A stretch of DNA of 64,000 nt from contig OW285196.1 in assembly GCA_935421135.1 (NCBI GenBank), forward strand, positions 6,216,001-6,280,000, in the 5' to 3' direction. The position numbers were made by a program, and so were the translations under genes. Of this stretch, positions 28,801 to 35,640 are shown piece by piece. How positions within the stretch are numbered: position 1 is the first letter of the stretch; each line of letters begins with the position of its first letter. The notes below the pieces were generated by a model, which made no database searches, was not told the origin of the DNA, and was given only the letters and a program-made list of their open reading frames with translations. Source of the DNA: Bugulina stolonifera. Taxonomy: Eukaryota > Bryozoa > Gymnolaemata > Cheilostomatida > Bugulidae.

Positions 28801-31800
28801 AACATGGCCACCAACATGCATGCACATGTGTTCGTCTTTCCATGAGGACCAACTCTTAATGTTCACGGTGTAGCTGCTCTTTACATAATAAATATACTTT
28901 TGTACATGTACATTATATAATGCTGCCGCAATATAAATTCTATTTCTACTAAACTCTGAAATGAAGTATATCCAGTCTAGATAGACCATATCACATGAGA
29001 CCAATATACAGTAGGTATAACATTCAGGGCCATGTTATACCTACTGTATTGGTCAGTATGTGATATATGATCTATTATACCGTTACAATCAATGATATTG
29101 TATGAAATACATGACTGAACAAGTGCTATATTACGACAGTCACTCTCTGCTGTAGGTATAGATGAATGTAAAACTGGAACACATAACTGTCATAAGAATG
29201 CCAACTGTACCAACAATGGAGGTGGATCCCATAGTTGTGTCTGTAAATATGGATACACAGAAAATGGACAGAGCTGTAAAAGTAAGTTATGCATTGCTGT
29301 TGATATTACCATAGCCATGGAATTCACTGGGAACCATGGCTATAGAAGTAGTTAGGGGCATAGCTGCCCTGCGCTGACAACCTCTACTACGTCTAAAGAA
29401 CTTTGGCAATAATTAAAGTGTTAGCAACTTGTGTGGCACAACGTTATTCAACAAAATTCTAAATCACAAAAAAATACATATTCAGCCTCCATATCTTCAA
29501 AGAGTGATTACACTTACTAGCTGTATAGCTCTCTGGTTCTATTTAATATACCACTGGTTTCATTAATTGTTCTTGGAGTTGTCTGCCCTCCAAATGAATA
29601 ATAATACTACATTTTCTCGAAAGAATGTTGCTAGAGGTATTTAAGTAGCTGTTGTACTAAAAACACTACTAATTGAAATAGTTACATGCTGTACAGCATT
29701 TCACTGAAACTGTGCCATATTATGGAATGGCATTCTTGTTGGGGCTTCAGGAACAGCCCTTGACAAATATCACTGGCTGTAGTCTACAGTATCTGCTGTT
29801 GTTATTCTATAAAGTTCTCTTCTCCATCACCCAAGTACTTACATGTAGAATGTTGTATGTGTGTTACAATCACTCTACCAACGTAGTCTAACAATGCTCC
29901 CTGAAGTTGATCGTAATGCTAAATACTTTCCACAAGCAGATTCTAAAGTTGTTGGGATTGAATATGCCAGCATTATTCTTTGTGGCCAAGTCTTTCTGGT
30001 AATGATATAGTTTTACATATGTACTCAAGTATCATGATTAGGCAATGGTGTAGATACTGTTTATATTCATTAACTTGTGCACATACACTTATGCTACCTC
30101 ATTATGACCTTTATTGTTACACAGCTGAGAAACAATCGATCATCGTACCTGCTTAGTAGTTCTTATTCTTGAACCGGTTTTCTTACCTTCCCTCTCACTC
30201 CCCTCTAACTCCCCTCCCACTCCCCTCTCACTCCCCTCATGCTTCTAGGGGATTTGCTGATTCTACTACCTTTATGATTTCAACTGCATTACAGATATAG
30301 ATGAATGTACCACTGGATCAAACCCCTGTCATAAAGATGCTAAATGTACAGATACAGATGGATCCTATAAATGTGATTGTAACTCTGGATATGCAGGAGA
30401 CGGAAAGACTTGTACAAGTAAGTTATACAGATGTAGTATAATATATATATTATTTTAGTCAATAGGCAAAGATACTCAGCTGCACTTGTCTCTAATATGT
30501 TTGTTGCTTGCACCCGTTTTTATTGAATTTAGTTTTTTATTGAATTGTTGTATCGTACTTAACATGATTTATTCTTAAAATGAAGGGCTTTAGGCTTTAC
30601 GTTGTATCTTGGATTTCAAATGCATAGAATATCGCTTATGTCTCATTTCTCTTTGCCAATACTTTTCACGTTTTAATATCATAAATAATTCACCTGCTTA
30701 GTTAAAACTATGATGTTTTGTTCTCAAGCAGATATAAAAATGTGCAAACAGTTAAGGGGAAACAAGTCTGAACCTACATTTTTTTGACAAAAGTCAACTC
30801 TCAAAAGCTGTGGCAATATAAGTGCGAGAGACAGTCGCAGCAAGCAGTCTCAAACACTGTCTGCTGCATTGTAACAAGATATAATATCAAACCTTGAATT
30901 TACAACTGTTCGAAAAAGACAGTTCGAAACCAGACAGTTCAACACCGGATAGTTTGAAACCCCAACCCCAGATTTCAACTAATTTTTATTTTTAATATCA
31001 TCTTTTTTATTTAATTAATTAAAGTTAATTATGGTGAGTTGATTTCTTCTGAAATCTAAATGTTGTCTACACAGATCCGAACTGTTCTGTTTCGAAACAT
31101 CCTGTTTCGAACTGTTTTTTGCGAAGTGTCCCTTTACCATCATACCTTATATGTATGATGTCTGTTATTATCTGCTATGCATTATTTCTCTGTAGTCATA
31201 ACTACCACTACACCTAAGCCAACTGTACCAACCACAACCTTCCAGACCACCTGGCTATGTAAAGAGTTCTTCAATCTGAATACGCACCCTCTCTTTAAGA
31301 GTATTCCAGAAAGTGAGAAGACAAGAGTTGGCAAACCCGCTGTAAGTTCTCACATTGACTGCCTTTCCAGTTCCCATTGTTTATGTAGTAACATAACTGT
31401 CAAATAACATACACTAGACCATTATGTGGCCACAAGATGAACAGCTAGCATGGACTAGGTCACAGCTAGGGATGGTGAACTCCTGTAGCCACACATAGGT
31501 TGGGCTCTCTAGCAGCTGCTATATTTGGTCTGTCTAAGACACCTTTGCATGTCGCTGGCCCAGTTCTCAATTGTGCCAACTGGACCAAAGGCCAAACTGA
31601 GATAATAGGCATTTAGTGACATAACCACAATGAAGTTATATAGTAAATTCTGATATTTGAAGCAGCATAACAGGGCCAATAAATTAACTAGAGCTTCAAA
31701 ATTTTCTGTGGTGATGAAGTTTGCAACATGGAACTGATAACTCCATTTTTTCCGTTTCGCTAGTTGGCACATTTGTGAACTAGGCCAGCGATGTATTATC

Positions 31801-33024
31801 ATTATTATTAAGTTTTCATTGTGGTAATGTCCTAGTGTAAAGAGAGCTTTAGATGATGTCCTAGTGTAAACAGAGCTTTAGGTGATGTCCTAGTGTAAAG
31901 AGAGCTTTAGATGATGTCCTAGTGTAAACAGAGCTTTATGTGATGTCCTAGTGTACACAGAGCTTTTGGTGATGTCCTAGTAGTGTAAACAGAGCTTTAG
32001 ATGATGTCCTAGTGTAAACAGAGCTTTAGCTGATGTCCTAGCATAAATAGAGCTTTAGGTGATGTCCTAGTGTAAACAGAGCTTTATGTGATGTCCTAGC
32101 ACAAACAGAGCTTTAGGTGATGTCCTAGCATAAACAGAGCTTTAGATGATGTCCTAGTGTAAACAGAGCTTTATGCGATGTCCTAGCATAAACAGAGCTT
32201 TAGGTGATGTCCTAGTGTAAACAGAGCTTTAGCTGATGTCCTAGCATAAATAGAGCTTTAGGTGATGTCCTAGCGTAAACAGAGCTTTAGGTGATGTCCT
32301 AGTGTAAACAGAGCTTTAGATGATATCCTAGTAGTGTAAACAGAGCTTTAGATGATACCCTAGTATAAACAGAGCTTTAGATGATGTCGTGGTGTAAACA
32401 AACCCTAATTTTATCACATCTTTTGGCTTCATTTCTTTCTAGGTGATGGTCTTCATGTGAACAGAGCTTCAGATGATGCCCTAGTGTAAATAGAGCTTAA
32501 TTTTATCACATCTTCTGGTTCCATTCCTTTATTTACTCAGTCACAGCTTTTATTTTAAACTGCTTGAACAGTTTGTTTCCCTGTTCTGACACTGCGCTCT
32601 CTTCGGCCCTGTACTCAAACACCCAAATGTTAGACATCATCGTAGCCAGTTTTTTCCTCTCAGCACCAGCATTCCCTTGTATGCTGTTATAATAATTATA
32701 TTATGGCTGTACATGTACTGTATAATGCATATGCAACATCATATATGTAGCTTATGTAATAATTATAATTGATTTCTATGATAAAATTGACAGCTTAAAT
32801 AATGCATTCTATGTTGATACTTATTTGAATTATATTTTATTTTACAGATGGAACAATATTTAAGATTGGTCAAGTACAAAGATTACGGAGTTAAGTCAGT
32901 GCACTGTGTGGGATCTGGTGGTAAACATGTCTACCTCTGCAGTACAATCCTCACGAAAGATTATAAGAGTGGAGACAGAGAAAGCCTTTTCTCTAGCCAA
33001 CCAAAGACTTGTATGATATCTTGA
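16847..33024 (+). CDS. Multi-EGF / double-MAM extracellular protein, 26 exons
   Basis: The exons give 1185 aa without an internal stop. Exon 1 (16847-16904) is ATG plus a hydrophobic signal peptide ([13 protein letters not shown]). Exons 2-16 each encode one EGF domain, exons 17-19 and 19-22 two MAM domains, exons 23-24 two more EGFs, exon 25 a Thr/Pro linker ([13 protein letters not shown]) plus half of an unrecognised domain, and exon 26 the rest. All introns up to exon 17 are phase 1, the classic arrangement for shuffled EGF modules. Role inferred from the families: secreted or matrix adhesion protein. No transmembrane helix is seen before the stop at 33022-33024. The start is chosen for the signal peptide and the phase-1 donor gtacgt. 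The last exon seems frameshifted (see its entry), so the true C-terminus is uncertain. Confidence 0.88.
17029..23966 (+). CDS. EGF block of the EGF/MAM gene: 15 one-exon EGF domains
   Basis: Exons: 17029-17148, 17568-17696, 18083-18205, 18357-18482, 18739-18864, 19249-19371, 19526-19654, 20104-20232, 20817-20942, 21142-21267, 22122-22247, 22458-22580, 22676-22798, 23028-23150 and 23838-23966. Each starts after an AG with D-I-[DNK]-E-C or a variant and ends C-x-(1-3) at a phase-1 donor, with six cysteines and a GY/F-x-GDG motif. Copies beginning DIDEC/DINEC (exons 3, 6, 9, 13-16) are the calcium-binding type, with the Asn/Asp and aromatic positions (DTDGSYxC, NTEGSYRC). Exons 5, 8 and 11 (DGVVCP, DGYPCP, DGVACP, with a longer C3-C5 spacing) look like the nidogen/growth-factor variety. 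The alternation suggests duplication of a multi-domain unit. Exons 13, 14 and 16 are close copies of one another at nucleotide level. Confidence 0.93.
19655..20103 (+). repeat. Intron 8 tandem repeats of the EGF/MAM gene
   Basis: From 19655 to about 19920 a degenerate unit of about 38 bases (ggtaggtatagtactacat, then ggtaacatctttctatt) is repeated about seven times. It begins at the exon 8 donor itself, so each unit carries a ggtaggt donor-like site. From 19991 a 55-bp unit occurs at 19991, 20046 and 20101; the last copy is the real acceptor and first 20-odd bases of exon 9. Confidence 0.85.
20985..21062. repeat. Short 30-bp tandem repeat in intron 10
   Basis: Unit of about 30 bases containing cttctacaactgatgcttat is repeated nearly three times between exons 10 and 11 of the EGF/MAM gene. 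Copies are almost identical. Confidence 0.8.
23997..24317. repeat. Foldback of two tRNA-derived SINE-like arms in intron 16
   Basis: The left arm begins ataaaatgtatttttagcaa and the right arm ends with its reverse complement, ttgctaaaaatacatttta. Between them both arms carry caaaccccagtcagggactgg or its complement and a tRNA-like head: A-box-like tgtagtgggtagcatg and B-box-like gggttcaaacccc. The spacer is only about 20 bases. The arms differ by scattered substitutions and small indels. This looks like two copies of one short element in opposite orientation, or one foldback element. A degenerate relative lies at about 54380-54500. Confidence 0.8.
24491..28543 (+). CDS. Two MAM domains of the EGF/MAM gene
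   Basis: Exons 24491-24643, 25146-25395, 26785-27032, 27425-27570, 27822-27959 and 28432-28543. MAM 1 begins [11 protein letters not shown] and ends [20 protein letters not shown] followed by Cys. MAM 2 begins [14 protein letters not shown], contains [12 protein letters not shown] and ends [17 protein letters not shown]. The IAIDD near the end is the hallmark of MAM (meprin/A5/mu) adhesion domains. Exon 19 holds the end of MAM 1 and the start of MAM 2 with almost no linker. Phases are mixed (2, 1, 0, 0), unlike the uniform phase 1 of the EGF exons. MAM domains mediate homophilic or heterophilic adhesion in known proteins. Confidence 0.92.
24820..25140 (+). mobile_element. tRNA-derived SINE-like repeat, intact copy (family B)
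   Basis: Carries an A-box-like gagcaatggtagagtgctgg and a B-box-like gggtttgaatccc at about 24910-24945. A T run and a tail with gattgcatgcacagtgt and cccacctcatttgttc follow. The same family occurs at 40205-43000, where it is split by a later insertion. This copy lies in intron 17 of the EGF/MAM gene and ends just before the exon 18 acceptor. Confidence 0.75.
25453..26308. mobile_element. Non-autonomous DNA transposon with ~80-bp inverted termini in intron 18
   Basis: The left end caaggagtaagaagagaagg is mirrored by the right end ccttctcttcttactccttg. The similarity extends inward through aggctcgtcca and gatgtgcgcctcgg, about 80 bases with one divergent patch. A 7-base direct repeat, gtatcat, flanks it (25446-25452 and 26309-26315), consistent with a target-site duplication of 7 or a mutated 8. 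No transposase is encoded. Superfamily unassigned. Confidence 0.82.
28988..29066. repeat. Hairpin-forming inverted repeat in intron 22
   Basis: Arms of about 34 bases (atatcacatgagaccaatat and acagtaggtataacat, against their reverse complement) flank a spacer of about 12 bases. There are two or three mismatches. It lies just upstream of the EGF exon at 29156. It could be a very short MITE or a structured intronic RNA element. Confidence 0.85.
29156..30417 (+). CDS. Two EGF exons downstream of the MAM domains
   Basis: Exons 29156-29281 ([18 protein letters not shown]) and 30295-30417 ([18 protein letters not shown]), both phase 1 on both sides. The first has an insertion (NNGGGS) in place of the usual DTDGS and lacks the GDG turn (reads GYTENG). 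The second is a near copy of exons 13-16. The intron between them contains no other exon I can see. Confidence 0.9.
30904..31130. mobile_element. Small MITE-like element with cagttcgaaac ends in intron 24
   Basis: The left part contains aactgttcgaaaaagacagt and three spaced cagttcgaaac/cagttcaac motifs. The right part contains the reverse complements (gttctgtttcgaaac, tgtttcgaactg, ttttttgcgaagt). The middle is AT-rich. I could not define a target duplication, so the boundaries are approximate. Confidence 0.55.
31196..33024 (+). CDS. C-terminal exons: Thr linker plus unrecognised Cys domain, frameshifted
   Basis: Exon 25 (31196-31341) encodes a [13 protein letters not shown] linker, then [16 protein letters not shown] and ends RVGKPA at a phase-0 donor. 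Exon 26 (32848-33024) begins [20 protein letters not shown] and stops at TGA 33022-33024. The same two-exon, phase-0 module occurs in the - strand gene at 60-64 kb (KVGRAE, then LEQYLRDVKYRDYHV). After about 33006 the homologous sequence continues in another frame as [19 protein letters not shown] and ends at TAG 33120-33122. A one-base change, a sequence error or an unrecognised splice therefore separates the visible stop from the ancestral end. No membrane or tail exons like those of the paralogue are found before the transposon at 33.5 kb. Confidence 0.72.
31826..32410. repeat. 29-bp tandem repeat, about 20 copies, in intron 25
   Basis: Unit gatgtcctagtgtaaacaga followed by gctttaggt, period 29, with substitutions and an occasional tag insertion (two copies have tagtagtgtaaac). 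It occupies the intron between the linker exon (ends 31341) and the last exon (starts 32848). Degenerate copies continue to about 32500. Confidence 0.92.
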
Positions 33025-33535
33025 AATCATTGGTGGGAACAGATGTATCATTGGATGAAAACCTGAGAAAAGAACCAATCAAATCAAATCTAGTTGTGGC
33101 TGCCACTTCTGAAAGCTCTTAGATATATTTACAATATGACCTCAAGGAATTATTCACTCTATAAAATTAGTATTGATAGACATCTATTTAGTCCATCCAG
33201 AGTATTTGTATTGCTTGGAAGTGAGAGGTCACTGAAAAAAACTTGTGGAATAGGCCAATCAAGTTATATGCTTCAGAATCAATGGCTGAAGCACCCAGTT
33301 AAAACAACTGTTCATCAAGCATAATTACTCACGTGCTAACAGCAACTTATTGTTTGCAGATGTACAGTGTACAATAATAACACACTTTTATTATGCAGTA
33401 TGCAATACCATTCGTATGATTACATTTTTCAATTTTACATTAATGGTAACAACAATGAAAAGCTAGTTTTGGCTCCAAGGAGTTTTATTGATAAAAATTG
33501 TAAGTAATGGAATCAATAGTATCTCAGTACTCATG

Positions 33536-33734
33536 TGTCAAGTCAAGATATAATATAATATGGATAGCTTTAACAACACGTCTAGACTCACCAGTAGTAT
33601 GAATCGAAGTGCCGTGTGTTCGCTCCTGTATTCTATGCCTCAGTCTCGTATCTCGATCCTATTGGCTAGCGCTTGTCTCTGTATCCTATAGGCGGCTTCG
33701 TCATATGCGTTGACCTCTAGACTATAATCCCACA
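33536..33734 (-). repeat. 3' LTR of the gypsy element
   Basis: Same 199-base sequence as the 5' LTR. In element sense it is immediately preceded by the polypurine tract and followed by the tcatg target duplication and the EGF/MAM gene's downstream flank. Confidence 0.93.
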
Positions 33735-33895
33735 TGCCCTTTTCTTCGAAGAGCCTCCTCCTTGATTTCTGGTAATCCATTCTCCAATAGTCTAGATTCC
33801 TACAACACTTATCATGTGTTATGTAACATGCTCTCCTCCTTGGAAGTCTCATGTCTAGATCATAAACGAGCAAATTTTATAACGCTCTACATGCT

Positions 33896-33929
<34 letters not shown>

Positions 33930-34093
33930 CACAAGCTCTATATAAATACAAGCTATTTTCAACTACTATTGTCTACAAGGCATGAATTACAGTGTCAATG
34001 TGTACAGTATATATATAATAAGTTGGACTCACCTCGTTCTAGTTCTCTAATACTTTACCTAGTCTTCTAGTAACTTACTCGCATGTTCAGGGT
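33735..34093 (-). other. Gypsy 3' untranslated region with a 31-base homopolymer
   Basis: Between the extra ORF and the 3' LTR lies non-coding sequence including an uninterrupted run of 31 T (33899-33929; A in element sense). No ORF of note is present. Confidence 0.7.
33737..33747 (-). promoter_or_regulatory. Polypurine tract of the gypsy element
   Basis: In element sense GAAGAAAAGGG lies two bases upstream of the 3' LTR start, the expected place for the plus-strand primer. Confidence 0.75.
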
Positions 34094-35146
34094 TTAGTCT
34101 ACCTCTGGATCTGGGCTTCGTCTGCCTGGCGTCTCGGCAGCTGGTGTGCTATCACCCTTCGGACTCTCAGTCGTTCTAGTACCTGAAAGCCCTAAACTAG
34201 TATTTCTAGCTACCTCCGAGTAGAGGGGCCCATGAAAAGCAACAATCTGAGACTCTGCGCCTTCAGACTTTACTTCCATACCCACACTGACTCGTTCACT
34301 AGAGCTCTGGTTTACTTGTATACTAGATTCTACCGGAGTCACAGACTCCCCCTCTCCACCTGACGCCTCCATACCTACCATAGAGGTGGAAGCCACTGAC
34401 CGCGGTGGTGCCACCACGGGACCAGCCGAGGTACCTGTCGAGATCTTAGACCTCTTGCTGATAAAGTTAGCCCTTGCGAGCTCTAGCTGTTGAATAGCTT
34501 CTCTCATGGCCTCTCCTCCTTCATACTCGACCTTTAGGGCCTCTCTCTCTCTCTCGAGCTCCATGCGTTCTCTGGCATGCCTTCTCTCCATTTCTTGTTG
34601 TCTATCTGCCAATACTTCCATCCTAGAATCAAAAACAGAAGCAGAGAGAAACTCGGTAGATTTGACCGTGTCTAGAAAACTGGATACCTCACCTACAATT
34701 GTGCGCTTCCCTGGAACTCTAGCGCTCTTACTGGGAGGGGCAGGTGTCTCCTCCTCCACTCGAGCTCTCTTGGTTGCTATAAAATCTTTACCACCATACG
34801 GGCAATCTGCTGTATCGTGATCTCCTCCTGTTTTTGCACACCAGGTACAAACTTTCTTTGGACAGCTGGCTACCCAATGGCCTTTATCTCCACATTTGTG
34901 GCAAACATTACCAGGGCAATCACGTGCTGAATGGTCACGTAAGCATCCACAAATAAGGCATTTCATATTACCTGGTTTACCATAGATTTTTCTACTTCTA
35001 CCTGACCTGATTTCTGGTGGGACTCCACTGTCTCCATCCTCCTTGCTTGCACTCTCGGTCATCTCTGCTCTAGCTCTCCTCCTTCTCCTTCTTCCCTCTA
35101 CCACCTGCCATGTTCCTTCCTCTCCACTGCTCCCTCCGCTTGGCAT
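34094..35146 (-). CDS. Gypsy extra ORF: zinc-knuckle and coiled-coil protein (350 aa)
   Basis: ATG at 35146, stop near 34094, located between pol and the 3' LTR where env lies in env-bearing elements. It contains an Arg-rich patch (GRRRRRRARAEM) and three C-C-H-C knuckles: CLICGCLRDHSARDC, CHKCGDKGHWVASC and CTWCAKTGGDHDTADC. A long charged heptad-like segment follows (RQQEMERRHARERMELERE), then a Ser/Glu-rich tail. There is no signal peptide or membrane helix, so it is not an envelope protein. It may be a second nucleic-acid-binding, Gag-like protein or a captured host gene. It is probably expressed from a subgenomic or spliced RNA; I cannot tell which. Confidence 0.85.
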   Translation of the reverse strand: MPSGGSSGEEGTWQVVEGRRRRRRARAEMTESASKEDGDSGVPPEIRSGRSRKIYGKPGNMKCLICGCLRDHSARDCPGNVCHKCGDKGHWVASCPKKVCTWCAKTGGDHDTADCPYGGKDFIATKRARVEEETPAPPSKSARVPGKRTIVGEVSSFLDTVKSTEFLSASVFDSRMEVLADRQQEMERRHARERMELEREREALKVEYEGGEAMREAIQQLELARANFISKRSKISTGTSAGPVVAPPRSVASTSMVGMEASGGEGESVTPVESSIQVNQSSSERVSVGMEVKSEGAESQIVAFHGPLYSEVARNTSLGLSGTRTTESPKGDSTPAAETPGRRSPDPEVD

Positions 35147-35199
35147 TGTTAATGTTGAATGATTTGAATGATCTGAGTAGTCTGAATATTCTACAACAG

Positions 35200-35640
35200 T
35201 TAGTAATATGACATGTCCTGCTTGTTTGGTCGCTTGCTAACCCTTCCTGATCTAGTTACATACTCCTTGGACCTGGTTTTTCCAGACACAGAGGCGTTGG
35301 GGTTATCAGCTTGACACTCAGTTGCCGTGCCTTCATTTGGCTTGGCGGCTTCTCTAGTGTCCTGTATAATCTGGCTCTCTATAACCGTTTGTTCGGTCGA
35401 CTGGGGTTCACTAAGATCATTAATGGTGGTATTACTAGCAGCCTTATTACTAGTGGTGTTAGTCTTAGCAGCATTATCATTAGAAGCATTGTCACTAGCA
35501 GTTGTTAAGGGTATTGAAGGCTCATCCAAGGGTATATGGTCTACCTCAGATAAGTCTTCCGTTTCTTCACCCCGAGACTCACCTGGTGTGCACTCCCCAA
35601 CCCTGTCTCCGACCTGTATAACAGATACAAGTGTTTACGG
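35200..35640 (-). CDS. Pol C-terminal tail in a second frame
   Basis: Overlapping the end of pol in another frame is an open stretch reading VGDRVGECTPGES at its start and TRSGRVSKRPNKQDMSYY at its end (stop at 35200-35202). TRSGR plus basic and Pro residues is the usual extreme C-terminus of gypsy integrases. The tail therefore probably belongs to Pol and is reached by a frame change between about 35640 and 35545, either programmed or a mutation. It has no ATG of its own. Confidence 0.6.

Noticed and set aside
34506..34820. + strand open frames inside the gypsy element (also at 35311-35650 and 38508-39023)
   Set aside because: Shadows of the - strand gag, pol and extra ORF, with no motif of their own.
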